From positions 114,092-178,091 of the forward strand of contig DLPB01000025.1 in assembly GCA_002479805.1 (NCBI GenBank): a stretch of 64,000 nt of DNA. The letters are read 5' to 3'. Within the stretch, counting starts at the first letter, position 1. Each line of letters begins with the position of its first letter. The stretch comes from Micrococcales bacterium UBA7469. GTDB taxonomy: Bacteria > Actinomycetota > Actinomycetes > Actinomycetales > Microbacteriaceae. Of the stretch, positions 19,774-30,585 are shown one piece after another. The notes below the pieces were generated by a model. That model was not told the DNA's origin, made no database searches, and saw nothing but the letters and a program-made list of their open reading frames with translations. The position numbers were made by a program, and so were the translations under genes.

Positions 19774-22700
19774 CGGTCACCTCCAGAATCTGGGTCCAAA
19801 CTTCTTCGCCGTCTAGGTCAATGCCATCGGCACTGGCATTGCGCTGAATCTCCATGACTCGCGCGTAATCACGGGGCAAAACTCTTACGAAGTTCGAAAG
19901 CTCAGTCTCGAAGTCGGCCAGAAGCCGCTGACCAAGTTGCGAACCGGTAAGAGCAACGTGCCTTTGAAGTAGTGAACGAAGTTTTTCAACATCATGCGCT
20001 TCGAGGTTTCCAAGTGAGATCTCACCGGAAGCCAGGGCCTCGCGGTTCACCCGAGCCTCTGATAGGCGGTAAACGTATGCAACTCCACCGGACATACCGG
20101 CGCCGAGGTTAACACCGGTCTTGCCGAGAATTACCGCGGTTCCTCCGGTCATGTATTCCAGGGCGTGGTCACCAACGCCCTCAACCACTGCCTCAACTCC
20201 AGAGTTGCGAACCAGGAAGCGCTCACCCACAACTCCGTTGAGGAATATCTCACCGCTGGTGGCACCGTAGCCAATAACGTTTCCGGCAATTACGTTCTGC
20301 TCGGGCACGAAACCGGCATTTGCCTCTGGCTTTACCACGATGGTGCCACCCGAGAGACCCTTACCGACATAGTCGTTGCAGTCGCCCTCGACCGTAATGC
20401 TGATGCCACGAGGCACAAATGCACCCAGTGACTGACCCGCTGAACCGCGCAGGTTCAAGGTCAGAGTTCCAGGTTCGAGTCCCTGCTCTCCCCAGCGCTT
20501 GGTTAGCTCATTGCCGAGCATGGTGCCGATGGCCTGGTTGGTGTTGTTGATGTCAATGCTGTGAACGACCGGCTTGCCTTCGCGCAGTGCCAAAGCACTC
20601 TGTGCAATTAGCGGGAAGTCGAAGTGGGATTCGAGTTCGTGGTCCTGAACCGTGGTGTTTCTCAGGTTCTGGCTCAAATCGATGTCCTTGGCGGCAAAGA
20701 TCGGTGTTAGATCCAGGCCATCCGCCTTGTAGTGCGAAACCGCACGGTTTACATCAAGCAGGTCAACCCGACCGACCGCCTCGGCGAGGGTTCGGAAGCC
20801 CAGCTGAGCAAGATATTCGCGAACCTCTTGGGCCAGGAATTCAAAGAAGTTCACGACGTGATCTGCTTGACCCTTGAACCTGGCTCGTAGATCCGGGTTC
20901 TGGGTCGCAACACCGACCGGGCAGGTATCGAGGTGGCAAACCCGCATCAAGATGCAACCCTCGACCACCAAAGGAGCGGTCGCGAAACCGTATTCCTCTG
21001 CGCCAAGCAGCGCAGCAATTACCACGTCACGGCCGGTCTTCATTGAACCGTCCACCTGAACCACGATTCGGTCGCGCAGACCATTTAGCAGCAGGGTCTG
21101 TTGTGCCTCGGCAAGGCCAAGCTCCCAAGGGGTACCGGCGTGCTTTAGCGAGTTCAGTGGACTCGCGCCGGTGCCACCGTCGTGTCCTGAAATCAGGACG
21201 ACGTCGGCCTTGGCCTTAGCCACACCTGCGGCAACGGTTCCAACACCAAATTGGCTAACCAGCTTCACGTGCACTCTAGCGGCGCGGTTAGCGCGCTTCA
21301 GGTCAAAGATCAGCTGCTTGAGGTCTTCGATCGAGTAGATGTCGTGATGCGGAGGCGGTGAGATCAGCCCTACGCCCGGCGTCGAGTGCCTGAGCTGGGC
21401 AATCCACGGGTAAACCTTGTGCGGTGGTAGCTGACCACCCTCACCCGGCTTAGCTCCCTGTGCCATCTTGATCTGAATGTCATCGGCGTGAGTCAAATAC
21501 ATCGAGGTGACACCGAATCGACCGGACGCCACCTGCTTGACGGCACTGCGGCGATTGCGGTCCAAAAGGCGTTCAACGGCTTCGCCACCCTCACCGGTGT
21601 TGCTCTTTGCGCCCAGGCGATTCATTGCGATCGCCAGCACCTCGTGGGCCTCTGGAGAAATTGCACCCATCGACATCGCACCGGTGGAGAATCGCTTTAC
21701 GATCTCTGAAACTGGCTCAACCTCTTCGATTGGAATAGCGGGTCGCATGCCATTCTTGAACGCGAATAGACCGCGAATAGTCATCAGTCGCTCAGACTGG
21801 TCGTCTACCGCGTGGGTGTATTCCTTGAAGATGTCGTAGCGCTTTTGCTTGGTGGAGTGCTGCAGCTTGAAAATGGTCTCGGGGTTGAACAGGTGAGGTG
21901 GACCCTCACGACGCCACTTCATCTCGCCACCAACTTCCAGCGGCAGGTGAATCTTGGAGGCACCCTCGATTGGGTAGGCAGCGCGGTGACGCTTCTCAAT
22001 TTCCTGGTGCAGGATGTCTAGGCCAACACCTCCGAGCTTGGTGGTGGTTCCGGTGAAGTACTTGTCGACCAGGTCCTGGCTCAGGCCGATGGCCTCGAAA
22101 CACTGGGCGCCGCCGTAGGACGCTACTGTCGAAATGCCCATCTTTGACATGATCTTCAAAATGCCCTTACCGAGCGCCTTCACCATGTTCTTGCTCGAGC
22201 GCTCTGGCGTAATGCCGGTAATCAGGCCCTTGACCACGAGGTCCTCAGCGGTCTCAAGGGCTAGGTATGGGTTGATAGCCGATGCACCGTAACCAATCAG
22301 TGTCGCCACGTGGTGCACGTCTCTGGTATCACCGCACTCGACAACCAGGCCTGCTTGCAGACGGGTACCCTTGCGAATCAGGTGGTGGTGAACGCTACTG
22401 AGCGCCAATAGCGAGGGAATCGGAGCTAGCTCTCGATTGGAATCGCGGTCGCTAATAATGATGAAGGTGGTTCCGGCAGCAATCGCTTCATCAACCTCGG
22501 CTGCCATTTCAGCGAGCCGCTCTTCGAGAGCTTCTGCCCCATCATCGACTCGGTAAAGCGCTGAGATAGTGACAGCCTTACCGATGTTGTTTCCCTTGTC
22601 GATGTGCTTAATGCGGGCAAGTTCATCGTTGGTGAGAATCGGGAAGTCCATCACGAGCTGCTTAGCATGCTCAGGGGTGGCATCCAGCAGGTTCAAAACT

Positions 22701-24319
22701 GGCCCGATTGATGCGGTCATCGAGGTGACCACCTCTTCGCGAATTGCGTCTAGCGGCGGGTTGGTTACCTGAGCAAACTGCTGAGTGAAGTAGTCAAACA
22801 ACAGCCTGGAGTGCTGCGAGATTGCTGCAATCGGAGTGTCGGTTCCCATCGCACCAATTGGCTCCTGACCAGATCGGGCCATTGGGGCAATAAATTCTTT
22901 TAGATCCTCTTCGGTGTAGCCGAAGACTCGCTGACGACGATTAACTGAGGAGCTGGAATAGCGAACGTGCTCGCGCTCCGGTAGGTCGCGCAGGTTGATC
23001 ATGTTCTCTTCGAGCCAAGCTCCCCACGGCTGGGCTGCCGCTACCTCGCTCTTGATTTGCTCGTCCTCGATGATCTGACCGGCTGCAGTGTCGATTAGGA
23101 ACATCTTGCCCGGCTGGAGTCTGCCCTTGCGAACAATCTTCTCGGCCGGGATGTTTGCCACTCCGATTTCGGAGGCGAGAATTATGAAGCCATCTTCAGT
23201 CACGACAAAGCGACCTGGGCGAAGACCATTGCGGTCTAGGGTTGCACCCACCAGCGTGCCGTCGGTGAAAACTACGGCAGCTGGTCCATCCCAGGGCTCC
23301 ATGATCATGGAGTGATACTCGAAGAAATCCCTCAGCTGCGGGTCAAGGTCTAGCTGCTTCTCCCAGGCACCTGGAATCATCATCATCATGGCGTGCGGGA
23401 GTGACCGGCCCGATAGCACCAAAAGCTCTAGCACTTCGTCAAAGGTCGCCGAGTCTGAGGCTCCGGGGGTAACAATCGGCTTGAGCTGTTCGATGTTGCC
23501 CAGGTCATCGCTTCTGAGCTGGGACTCTCGAGCTCGCATCCAGTTGGCATTGCCCTTTACGGTGTTGATCTCTCCGTTGTGCGCGATGAAGCGGAACGGG
23601 TGAGCCAACGGCCAGGATGGGAAGGTGTTGGTTGAGAACCTAGAGTGCACCAGCGCGAGCTGGGATTCGAAATCTTCGTCGGATAGGTCTGGGTAGAAAG
23701 GCTCAAGCTGCAAGGTGGTGACCATGCCCTTGTAGACCATGGTGCGCATCGATAGCGATGGGTGATAGATGCCGATCTCTCGTTCACTGCGCTTGCGAAG
23801 GCGGAACAGCCTTCTCTCAAGCTCAAGACCACTGGAGCCATCGACCGCGGCCACAAATACCTGCTCAATAAGCGGCATGGCAGCACGTGCCAGGTCACCC
23901 AAGACTTCTGGCCTAGTAGGCGGCGTGCGCCAACCTAGAACTGAAAGGCGCTCCTCGGCGGCGATTTTTGCAAACTTCTCCTTATCCTCCGCCGCCTCGT
24001 TTTCGGAAAGAAAAACCAGTCCAGCGCCATAGCAGCCAAGTTTTGGAAGTTCGAAGTTGAGAGTCTTTCGGAAGAAGCGATCTGGAAGCTGGGTGAGAAT
24101 TCCGGCGCCGTCTCCGGTGCCAGCGTCGGACCCAACGGCGCCGCGGTGCTCGAGGTTACGCAGCGAAGACAGGGCCATATCCACGATGTCGTGACCAGGG
24201 GTCCCCCTAAGGGTTGCCACCATCGCCAGACCACACGCGTCTTTTTCAGCGCTTGGGTCGTAAAGTCCCTGAGCGGACGGACCTGCGTTGAACCGCTGAA
24301 ACGGGCTGGTAGCCGGCAT
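19766..24319 (-). CDS. gltB: Glutamate synthase large subunit
   Basis: A 1517-residue alpha subunit that converts glutamine and 2-oxoglutarate to two glutamates. The N-terminal class II amidotransferase begins with Cys29 (KDACGLA) after a short propeptide expected to be removed. After the central domain come the FMN-binding synthase domain (about 800-1190, [15 protein letters not shown]) and the 3Fe-4S cysteines in [15 protein letters not shown]. The C-terminal glycine-rich beta-helix follows ([33 protein letters not shown]). AGGAGA precedes the ATG at 24319. The 54-bp spacer to lgt contains a TTGACA (24370-24365, minus) but no -10 at usual spacing. Confidence 0.98.
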   Translation of the reverse strand: MPATSPFQRFNAGPSAQGLYDPSAEKDACGLAMVATLRGTPGHDIVDMALSSLRNLEHRGAVGSDAGTGDGAGILTQLPDRFFRKTLNFELPKLGCYGAGLVFLSENEAAEDKEKFAKIAAEERLSVLGWRTPPTRPEVLGDLARAAMPLIEQVFVAAVDGSSGLELERRLFRLRKRSEREIGIYHPSLSMRTMVYKGMVTTLQLEPFYPDLSDEDFESQLALVHSRFSTNTFPSWPLAHPFRFIAHNGEINTVKGNANWMRARESQLRSDDLGNIEQLKPIVTPGASDSATFDEVLELLVLSGRSLPHAMMMMIPGAWEKQLDLDPQLRDFFEYHSMIMEPWDGPAAVVFTDGTLVGATLDRNGLRPGRFVVTEDGFIILASEIGVANIPAEKIVRKGRLQPGKMFLIDTAAGQIIEDEQIKSEVAAAQPWGAWLEENMINLRDLPEREHVRYSSSSVNRRQRVFGYTEEDLKEFIAPMARSGQEPIGAMGTDTPIAAISQHSRLLFDYFTQQFAQVTNPPLDAIREEVVTSMTASIGPVLNLLDATPEHAKQLVMDFPILTNDELARIKHIDKGNNIGKAVTISALYRVDDGAEALEERLAEMAAEVDEAIAAGTTFIIISDRDSNRELAPIPSLLALSSVHHHLIRKGTRLQAGLVVECGDTRDVHHVATLIGYGASAINPYLALETAEDLVVKGLITGITPERSSKNMVKALGKGILKIMSKMGISTVASYGGAQCFEAIGLSQDLVDKYFTGTTTKLGGVGLDILHQEIEKRHRAAYPIEGASKIHLPLEVGGEMKWRREGPPHLFNPETIFKLQHSTKQKRYDIFKEYTHAVDDQSERLMTIRGLFAFKNGMRPAIPIEEVEPVSEIVKRFSTGAMSMGAISPEAHEVLAIAMNRLGAKSNTGEGGEAVERLLDRNRRSAVKQVASGRFGVTSMYLTHADDIQIKMAQGAKPGEGGQLPPHKVYPWIAQLRHSTPGVGLISPPPHHDIYSIEDLKQLIFDLKRANRAARVHVKLVSQFGVGTVAAGVAKAKADVVLISGHDGGTGASPLNSLKHAGTPWELGLAEAQQTLLLNGLRDRIVVQVDGSMKTGRDVVIAALLGAEEYGFATAPLVVEGCILMRVCHLDTCPVGVATQNPDLRARFKGQADHVVNFFEFLAQEVREYLAQLGFRTLAEAVGRVDLLDVNRAVSHYKADGLDLTPIFAAKDIDLSQNLRNTTVQDHELESHFDFPLIAQSALALREGKPVVHSIDINNTNQAIGTMLGNELTKRWGEQGLEPGTLTLNLRGSAGQSLGAFVPRGISITVEGDCNDYVGKGLSGGTIVVKPEANAGFVPEQNVIAGNVIGYGATSGEIFLNGVVGERFLVRNSGVEAVVEGVGDHALEYMTGGTAVILGKTGVNLGAGMSGGVAYVYRLSEARVNREALASGEISLGNLEAHDVEKLRSLLQRHVALTGSQLGQRLLADFETELSNFVRVLPRDYARVMEIQRNASADGIDLDGEEVWTQILEVTGG

Positions 24320-24373
24320 GCGTGTCTCCTATCGAAAAATCAAAAGGGACATCTTCGGCCCAGGTGTCAAAAA

Positions 24374-25273
24374 CTAGATTTCTTGCGGCTCTTTTTCTGT
24401 CTTGCTCGGCTTTTTTGCCGAATTGGCGACAGGTTCACGGCCTTCTAGCCAGATGCTCGGTTCTAGGCCGGGGTGGCGGCGCGACTGAACAATCAGGAGG
24501 GTCACTCCGATGGCGATTCCGATCAGCGCTGACCAGATATTTACTCGTAGTCCAAGAATAATCTCACTTGGGTCGATTCGGATGCTTTCTATCCAAAGTC
24601 GTCCCGTGGAATACAAAATGAAATAGACGGCAAGCTGCTTGCCCCACTGCAATTGCAGGCGCTTTCCTAGGAAAATCAGAAGTGCAGCGGCCGCGAAGTT
24701 CCAAATCATTTCGTATAAGAAGGTTGGGTGGAAGGTCAGCCCGGCAGGAAGACCCGCAGGGTAGGCGGAATTACCAAACGGAATCTCCAGGCCCCACGGC
24801 AGATCAGTTGGGAGGCCGTAGAGCTCTTGGTTGAAGTAGTTGCCAAGGCGCCCAATGCCCTGAGCGATCAAAAGCCCCGGTGCTACCGCATCGGCGACTG
24901 CCCAAAAACTCAGACCTGCCTGCTTAGCGCCGTACCAAACACCAATCGCACCAAATAGCAGCGCTCCGTAGATTGCCATACCGCCCTCCCAGATTCGGAA
25001 GACGGCTAGCAGGTCAGCCCCCGGGTAGAAGTAGTCATTTGGGTGGGTGATTACGTGATAGAAACGTCCACCGAGAATTCCAGCTGGAACCGCCCAGAGC
25101 GCTATGTCCAGGAACAAACCTCGCTCGGCTCCGCGAGCGTGAAGTCTGCTGTCTGCCAACCAGGACGCAATCACAATGCCGGTCAGGATGAACAAGGCAT
25201 AGAAATGAATGCGAAGCGGTCCGAGATCGATAAAACTGATCTCAGGGGATGGAATGCTGGTTAGAAAATTCAC
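24374..25273 (-). CDS. lgt: Prolipoprotein diacylglyceryl transferase
   Basis: A 299-residue polytopic membrane enzyme that transfers diacylglycerol from phosphatidylglycerol to the lipobox cysteine of prolipoproteins. About seven hydrophobic segments are visible. The family signature GRLGNYFNQELYG lies near 150, and the early motif GGRFYHV near 70 is conserved. The C-terminal tail (about 275-299) is charged and cytoplasmic. It lies 4 bp after trpA; lgt after trpA is a widespread actinobacterial arrangement without an obvious metabolic link. Confidence 0.96.
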   Translation of the reverse strand: MNFLTSIPSPEISFIDLGPLRIHFYALFILTGIVIASWLADSRLHARGAERGLFLDIALWAVPAGILGGRFYHVITHPNDYFYPGADLLAVFRIWEGGMAIYGALLFGAIGVWYGAKQAGLSFWAVADAVAPGLLIAQGIGRLGNYFNQELYGLPTDLPWGLEIPFGNSAYPAGLPAGLTFHPTFLYEMIWNFAAAALLIFLGKRLQLQWGKQLAVYFILYSTGRLWIESIRIDPSEIILGLRVNIWSALIGIAIGVTLLIVQSRRHPGLEPSIWLEGREPVANSAKKPSKTEKEPQEI

Positions 25274-25277
25274 TGGG

Positions 25278-26057
25278 CTATCCTAATCCGCCGGCAAGCT
25301 CTTTGGTCTTTGCTACCAGACCCTGCAAACCACCCTGCTGGTAGGACTTTACAAATGCAGTGCCAACAATCGCGCCATCGGCGTAGCTGTTGACCTCACG
25401 CACCTGGTCAGCTGTCGAGATGCCTACCCCGACGCAGGTCGGCGTTGTTCCCAAGGTCTTAACCCGCGAGACGACCGAGCGAGCCAGTCGGTCAAGTTCG
25501 GCCCTTTCCCCCGTGATGCCCATGGTTGAAACCGAGTAAACAAATCCCTTTGAGGCCTTGGAGTTATTTGCAACGCGCTCGTCGGAACTGGATGGAGCAA
25601 CGAGGAAAACTCGGTCAAGACCATGCTGATTCGATAGTTCAATCCAGTCCTTGGCTTCGTCCGGAATCAAATCCGGAGTAATCATGCCCTGCGCACCGGA
25701 TGCAGCGAGGTCTTCGCTGAATCGCTCAACTCCATACGAAAGCACCGGATTCCAGTAGCTCATTACCAAAAGCGGAGTGTCAACCTTCTCACGCACGCCT
25801 TTAATAATTTCGAACAGGTCGCGAAGCTTAAAGCCATTGGCGATTGCTTCTTCGGTTGCATGTTGGATGACTAGGCCGTCCATCACCGGGTCGCTGTAGG
25901 GGACACCGATTTCCAGGATGTCGCAGCCGTTCTCGGCCATGGCAACCAGCGAGTCAATACTGTCTTGCTTGGTTGGGTAGCCCGCTGGGTAGTAGCCGAC
26001 CAGAGTTCCTCGACCAGAGGCACGATTGCGCTCTAAAACTTCGTTTGTAATGCTCAC
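25278..26057 (-). CDS. trpA: Tryptophan synthase alpha subunit
   Basis: A 259-residue TIM-barrel subunit that cleaves indole-3-glycerol phosphate to indole. The catalytic pair Glu49 ([11 protein letters not shown]) and Asp60 (MDG) is present at the same numbering as in Salmonella TrpA. The phosphate-binding loop [10 protein letters not shown] is near 215-224. The ATG at 26057 overlaps the trpB stop by 4 bp, which is consistent with the alpha-beta complex being made in equal amounts. Confidence 0.97.
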   Translation of the reverse strand: MSITNEVLERNRASGRGTLVGYYPAGYPTKQDSIDSLVAMAENGCDILEIGVPYSDPVMDGLVIQHATEEAIANGFKLRDLFEIIKGVREKVDTPLLVMSYWNPVLSYGVERFSEDLAASGAQGMITPDLIPDEAKDWIELSNQHGLDRVFLVAPSSSDERVANNSKASKGFVYSVSTMGITGERAELDRLARSVVSRVKTLGTTPTCVGVGISTADQVREVNSYADGAIVGTAFVKSYQQGGLQGLVAKTKELAGGLG

Positions 26058-27259
26058 TTGTCCCCCAGCAATCCAAAGTAGCGTCCGGCGGTCTCCATGT
26101 CCTTATCGCCGCGACCGGAGAGGTTTACCAAGACATGTGCTCCGGCCGGTAGCACGGTCGTTAGATGTTTGATGCCAGCTAGTGCGTGAGCGGTTTCAAT
26201 AGCTGGGATTATGCCTTCGGTTTGTGACAGAAGTCGCATGGCGTTCATCGCCTCTGCGTCGCTGATGCCGAAATAGTTTGCCCGCCCAAGGTCCTTTAGC
26301 CAGGAGTGTTCCGGCCCGACACCCGGGTAGTCAAGACCAGCGGAAATCGAATGCGATTCCATAGTTTGGCCATCCTCATCCTGAAGCATGTACGACCTTG
26401 CGCCGTGCAGCACGCCTGGGCGTCCCTTCGAAAGCGTCGCAGCGTGCTTCGGGGTGTCAATGCCATCACCAGCGGCTTCAAATCCCCAGAGCGCAACTTC
26501 CTGATCATCTAGGAACGGGTGGAAGATGCCGATGGCATTTGACCCGCCGCCGATGCAGGCTGCTACCGCATCCGGCAGGCGGCCAGTGAGTTCTAGCATT
26601 TGGGCTCTAGCCTCGATGCCGATTACGGAGTGAAAGTCTCTCACCATGGTTGGGAATGGGTGCGGACCGGCTACTGTCCCAAGCAGATAGTGCGTGCTGT
26701 CAACATTAGCCACCCAGTCACGAAGCGCCTCGTTGATGGCGTCCTTTAGGGTTCTAGATCCGGTAGTTACCGGAATAACCTGAGCGCCGAGCAATTTCAT
26801 TCTCGCGACATTCAGAGCCTGGCGCTCAGTGTCGACTTCGCCCATGTAGACCACACAGTCCAGGCCAAAGTAGGCAGCAGCCGTTGCGCTAGCAACGCCG
26901 TGCTGGCCTGCACCGGTTTCGGCGATGATGCGCTTTTTTCCCATGCGTTTAGCCAGCAGCGCTTGCCCCATCACGTTGTTGATCTTGTGACTTCCCGTGT
27001 GATTCAAGTCCTCGCGCTTGAGAAAAATGCGAAGGTCGCCAAATTCTTTGGCAAACCTAGGTGCCTCGGTGATGATCGAAGGACGTCCGGTGTAGTTCTT
27101 GTGCAGTTGCGCAAGTTCGAGTTCAAAACTTGGGTCAGCCTTAGCTGCCTGATAGGTCGCCTCAAGCTCATCAAGCGCTGCGATTAGAGGTTCCGCGACA
27201 AATCTCCCGCCGAATTCGCCGAAGTATGGCCCAGCCTGAGAACGAAGATTTGTCTGCAT
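26054..27259 (-). CDS. trpB: Tryptophan synthase beta subunit
   Basis: A 401-residue PLP enzyme that joins indole and serine. The PLP lysine is Lys92 in [10 protein letters not shown]. The glutamate in ETGAGQHG, the phosphate loop GGGSNAIG and the C-terminal SGRGDKD are intact. The N-terminal [16 protein letters not shown] is typical of the canonical TrpB1 type rather than TrpB2. It follows trpC by 10 bp. Confidence 0.98.
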   Translation of the reverse strand: MQTNLRSQAGPYFGEFGGRFVAEPLIAALDELEATYQAAKADPSFELELAQLHKNYTGRPSIITEAPRFAKEFGDLRIFLKREDLNHTGSHKINNVMGQALLAKRMGKKRIIAETGAGQHGVASATAAAYFGLDCVVYMGEVDTERQALNVARMKLLGAQVIPVTTGSRTLKDAINEALRDWVANVDSTHYLLGTVAGPHPFPTMVRDFHSVIGIEARAQMLELTGRLPDAVAACIGGGSNAIGIFHPFLDDQEVALWGFEAAGDGIDTPKHAATLSKGRPGVLHGARSYMLQDEDGQTMESHSISAGLDYPGVGPEHSWLKDLGRANYFGISDAEAMNAMRLLSQTEGIIPAIETAHALAGIKHLTTVLPAGAHVLVNLSGRGDKDMETAGRYFGLLGDK

Positions 27260-27269
27260 GCCCTAAATC

Positions 27270-28043
27270 CTAAGCAACACTTGTGAACTCTGGGATCAAA
27301 ATGCTCGGATCCGCGGTGACCAGTGCTTCTCCAACCAGTGCGACATCTGCCCCGGCATTTCGATACCGGACAACATCCGCTACCGCCTTGACCGATGATT
27401 CAGCCACTTTGATGGCATCGGGGTTGAGCGCTTGAGCCATTTGCTCAAAAAGACCAAGGTCTGTCTTGAAAGTTTGCAAATCGCGAGTGTTAATCCCAAT
27501 TAGCTGTGACCCAGCCTCATTGGCAATCGCTATTTCAGCGAGCGTGTGGGTCTCAACCAAAATCCCCAGGCCCAACTGCTTTGCAAACGCTTGAAGGGCA
27601 AGGAATCGGTCTTTCGTCAGCCATGCCAAAATCAGCAATACAAAGTCGGCACCCGCAGCTCTGGCCTCAAGAATCTGATACTCGGTGCTGATGAAGTCTT
27701 TGCGTAGCAGCGGAATTCTGACGGCCGATCGCGCCGCTGACAGGTCCTCCAGTTTGCCACCGAAACCCGATTCTTCGGTGAGAACCGAAATCGCGTGCGC
27801 GCCAGAGTCCTGATACAGCTTGGCTTGGTCAGCAGCCGAAGGAATTTCGGCTAGAAATCCTCGTGACGGACTGCGTCTTTTGATTTCCGCAATCAGCTTG
27901 ATGTGGCTGGACTTCTCCAACGCTGCGTAGACATCAACCGGCTTGGGAAGTAGTGAGATGTGATCGAGCAGATTTTGCTCGCTGATGTTGCGCTCTCTTC
28001 TTTGAGATGCTGCTAGTGCTGCGTCAAAGAGTTGATTGAGCAC
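27270..28043 (-). CDS. trpC: Indole-3-glycerol phosphate synthase
   Basis: A 257-residue monofunctional TIM barrel that closes the indole ring from CdRP. It shows KLIAEIKRRSPSRGFL near 50-65 with the catalytic lysine and the SPS loop, LLRKDFI near 112, GINTRDLQTF near 180 and the phosphate-binding GEALV near the C-terminus. It shares one base with the upstream HGxxPAAW gene. TrpF is not fused to it and is not in the window. Confidence 0.96.
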   Translation of the reverse strand: MLNQLFDAALAASQRRERNISEQNLLDHISLLPKPVDVYAALEKSSHIKLIAEIKRRSPSRGFLAEIPSAADQAKLYQDSGAHAISVLTEESGFGGKLEDLSAARSAVRIPLLRKDFISTEYQILEARAAGADFVLLILAWLTKDRFLALQAFAKQLGLGILVETHTLAEIAIANEAGSQLIGINTRDLQTFKTDLGLFEQMAQALNPDAIKVAESSVKAVADVVRYRNAGADVALVGEALVTADPSILIPEFTSVA

Positions 28044-28267
28044 TAGTGAGCTTTGGTGTGCTCGCCGCCAACACCGTAACCCGCACGCTTGAGGAACCAG
28101 CCAACCGCTGGACCGGCTACCGCGAGCACTGCAGAGGCCCAGACCATCGCAGCATTGTCTAGCCAGAAGAACAAGGTTCCGATGCTAAATGCAACGATGA
28201 CGATAATCACGGTGGTCCAAGACGCTACCGAGTTGCCGTGGCCAGGATCAGTTGAGTGCTGTGACAT
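28043..28267 (-). CDS. HGxxPAAW family small membrane protein
   Basis: A 74-residue protein with the N-terminal motif HGNSVASW (residues 10-17), a variant of HGxxPAAW, and two hydrophobic segments (about 19-36 and 41-60) ending in a polar tail. Small proteins of this family occur in actinobacterial trp operons between trpE and trpC and have no established function. The arrangement here (trpE, membrane protein, this gene, trpC) matches that pattern. It overlaps trpC by one base. The Pro-Ala of the name-giving motif is replaced by Val-Ala. Confidence 0.85.
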   Translation of the reverse strand: MSQHSTDPGHGNSVASWTTVIIVIVAFSIGTLFFWLDNAAMVWASAVLAVAGPAVGWFLKRAGYGVGGEHTKAH

Positions 28268-28302
28268 GTTGTTCTCTTTCGACCCCTAAAGTCTAGCAAG
28301 CA

Positions 28303-28791
28303 TCAATTCTGTTCATCCCACAGCGAGCGGTTGTCGATGGACTCCGTTGCTGCTTGTTGCCTAACTTCAGCTGTTGATTTGGCTCGGAAGCCAAACAACG
28401 TGATCACCGATGCGACTATTGCTGAAGCAAAAGCGGCAATTCGCGCCCAGCTGTCACTCACCTCAACACCTGCCTGATGAGACTGGGCATTCATTACACC
28501 GCTCAGACGCTCCAGTTCAGCGATTACAACCGAACTCTGCGTCAAATCAGTGGTGATCGTTAGATAACCCCCAAGCGCCAAAATGACAGCCACTGCTAGC
28601 AGCAAGCTGCGTCGAAATTTCCCGTAAAGCGAGATAAACAGGGCGGTTAGCGCTATGGCTGGCAATAAATTCAGCACCGGCACCAGTTGACCCCCGGTGA
28701 ACTCTTCAGCCCCAACTACTAACCACGGCAGGTTCACCAGAACCCACCAGAGAGCAATGCTGGCTGCAATTGTGAAGTTTTTAGCGCGCAT
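28303..28791 (-). CDS. Tryptophan biosynthesis-associated membrane protein
   Basis: About 162 residues from the ATG at 28791; another in-frame ATG at 28803 would add four residues. Four hydrophobic segments are visible (about 6-26, 41-58, 66-83 and a final one near 120-140), so it is an integral membrane protein. Length, topology and place directly after trpE match the family annotated as Trp biosynthesis-associated membrane protein in actinobacteria. Its biochemical role is unknown. It overlaps the trpE 3' end by about 11 bp, so it is likely coupled to trpE translation. Confidence 0.8.
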   Translation of the reverse strand: MRAKNFTIAASIALWWVLVNLPWLVVGAEEFTGGQLVPVLNLLPAIALTALFISLYGKFRRSLLLAVAVILALGGYLTITTDLTQSSVVIAELERLSGVMNAQSHQAGVEVSDSWARIAAFASAIVASVITLFGFRAKSTAEVRQQAATESIDNRSLWDEQN

Positions 28792-30265
28792 GACCCATCG
28801 CATTCGCAGCTGCGATTGCCTTCAGCATTACCGCTGCCTTGGCACCAGTCTCGGCGTATTCGCTCTGGGGCACCGAATCCAAAACAATCCCAGCCCCAGC
28901 CTGAATTCTGGCAACACCATCACGAATAAACGCGGTACGGATTGCAATCGCCAGGTCGGTATTGCCTCGGAAGTCAAAGTAGCCGACGACGCCGCCAAAG
29001 AGACCTCGGTAGCTTGGTTCGAGATCGTGAATTATCTCCAGAGCCCTTGGCTTAGGTGCTCCAGAAAGCGTCCCGGCCGGGAAGGTAGCTCTCAGGGCTG
29101 CGACCGGTCCCTGATCGGGTCGTAGCTCACCCTCAACGGTTGACACCAGGTGCATGATGTGGCTGAACCGGTGAATTTGCATGAATTCTGTAACCTGAAG
29201 GCTCGCTGGGTCGCATACCTTGAGCAAGTCATTTCTTGCCAGGTCAACCAGCATCAGATGCTCGCTTTGCTCTTTGGCATCAGCCAAAAGTTCCTCCGCC
29301 AATCTGATGTCGGTAGAGGTGTCCACGCCCCTTGGTCTCGAGCCAGCGATTGGGTGCATGATGGCTTTGCCTTGAGAAACCTTTACCAGGGCCTCGGGGC
29401 TCGATCCCACTATCGTGAAGTCACCGGCGGAATCCTGCCAGCGAGTTAGGTACATGTAGGGGCTCGGGTTTAGCGCCCGCAGTGCACGATAGACCTCGAT
29501 CGCATCGACCTTCACCTCTTGGTCAAAGCGCTGCGAGAGCACCACCTGGAAAACATCCCCCAACCTCACGTGGTGCTTTGCTCGATCTACCTGATCTAGA
29601 AAGTCTTGCTCGGCCGTGCGCTTTGTGAATTCAGCCTGGGGCCAGCTCGGCTCGGAGATCAGCGCTGGAGTTGGCTCACGCAGTGCGCGTTCGACCTCGG
29701 CCATTTCGGAGACAACCTGTTCATAGTTGGCCTCCAGGTCGGATCCATCAACGAAAACCACTCCAACCAAAATCAGTTCTGCACTGAGGTGATCCATCAC
29801 AATCAATTGGCTGAACTGGTTGAAGGCCAAAAGCGGAACCTCATAGTCAGCCGGCTTGGAGCTAGGAAGTTTCTCCAAAAGATTTACCGCTCCCCAGCTG
29901 ACGAAGCCAACCAGCCCTGAGCTCAGCGGGAAATCCACCGGCGTTGAGTGCCAGCTGGACTGCAGCGCTTCGAGGGCATCAAGTGGATCTTGGGGTAAAT
30001 CGCCAGCCGGCAAGGCGCTGTGCTCGGAGGTCCAGGTAACCGAGGTCTCATCCGCAATTAGTTGGCCTCGGGATCTAACACCGATAAACGAGTAGCGACC
30101 CCATACTCCCTGCTCTGCAGACTCCAGTAAAAACGTATTGGGCCGCTGGTCGCAAAGCTTTTGGTAAATACCCAGCGGGGTCTCGGTCCCGGCAAAAAGT
30201 CTCTTACTAACTGGAATTACGTTGTAGTCCTGGGAGAGTTCACGCACCTGATCAAGGCTCAGCAT
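28781..30265 (-). CDS. trpE: Anthranilate synthase component I
   Basis: A 494-residue chorismate-using enzyme that makes anthranilate with a glutamine amidotransferase partner. The N-terminal domain carries the LLESAE motif (residues about 47-52) that takes part in tryptophan feedback binding. The C-terminal catalytic domain shows GSSPEALVKV, HPIAGSRPRG, DLARNDLLKV, TFPAGTLSGAPKPRA and IQAGAGIVLDS. No trpG or trpD lies in the window, so these must be elsewhere. The ATG at 30265 overlaps the hisI stop by one base, leaving no room for a leader-peptide attenuator. Confidence 0.97.
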   Translation of the reverse strand: MLSLDQVRELSQDYNVIPVSKRLFAGTETPLGIYQKLCDQRPNTFLLESAEQGVWGRYSFIGVRSRGQLIADETSVTWTSEHSALPAGDLPQDPLDALEALQSSWHSTPVDFPLSSGLVGFVSWGAVNLLEKLPSSKPADYEVPLLAFNQFSQLIVMDHLSAELILVGVVFVDGSDLEANYEQVVSEMAEVERALREPTPALISEPSWPQAEFTKRTAEQDFLDQVDRAKHHVRLGDVFQVVLSQRFDQEVKVDAIEVYRALRALNPSPYMYLTRWQDSAGDFTIVGSSPEALVKVSQGKAIMHPIAGSRPRGVDTSTDIRLAEELLADAKEQSEHLMLVDLARNDLLKVCDPASLQVTEFMQIHRFSHIMHLVSTVEGELRPDQGPVAALRATFPAGTLSGAPKPRALEIIHDLEPSYRGLFGGVVGYFDFRGNTDLAIAIRTAFIRDGVARIQAGAGIVLDSVPQSEYAETGAKAAVMLKAIAAANAMGHAR

Positions 30266-30585
30266 CAGTTCTCCTCAAAACAAGTCTTGGTGCCGTTGTG
30301 GCAGGCAGGGCCCAGAGTATTTACCTGAGCTAGCACAGTATCTCCATCGCAGTCCAGGCTTAGTTCAACCACTTCCTGAAAATTGCCCGAAGTCTCCCCT
30401 TTAAGCCAGCGCTGGTTTCGAGATCTCGAAAAATAAACCATCTTGCCAGTCTCTATAGTCTCCACAAGAGTCTCACGCGACGTGTATGCCAGCATCAAAA
30501 CTTCTTTGGATATGACATCCTGTGCGATTACGGCCACTAGGCCACTCTCGTCAAATTTCACCTTGCTCAGATCTAGCTTTCTCAT
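30265..30585 (-). CDS. hisI: Phosphoribosyl-AMP cyclohydrolase
   Basis: A 106-residue zinc enzyme for step three of histidine synthesis. It has the metal-binding [11 protein letters not shown] and the C-terminal CHNGTKTCF, which supplies zinc cysteines. The substrate segment [14 protein letters not shown] is also conserved. It is monofunctional, since HisE is encoded separately at 32179-32442. It overlaps hisF by 4 bp and trpE by 1 bp, which links the his and trp blocks into one transcript. Confidence 0.96.
   Translation of the reverse strand: MRKLDLSKVKFDESGLVAVIAQDVISKEVLMLAYTSRETLVETIETGKMVYFSRSRNQRWLKGETSGNFQEVVELSLDCDGDTVLAQVNTLGPACHNGTKTCFEEN

Noticed and set aside
24320..24373. Possible gltB promoter with a consensus TTGACA
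   Set aside because: No -10-like hexamer stands 16-18 bases downstream, so I do not list it as a promoter.
30265..30300. Leader-peptide attenuator for trpE or the his genes
   Set aside because: hisI and trpE overlap by one base and hisE follows rpe by 23 bp, leaving no space for a leader peptide and alternative hairpins.
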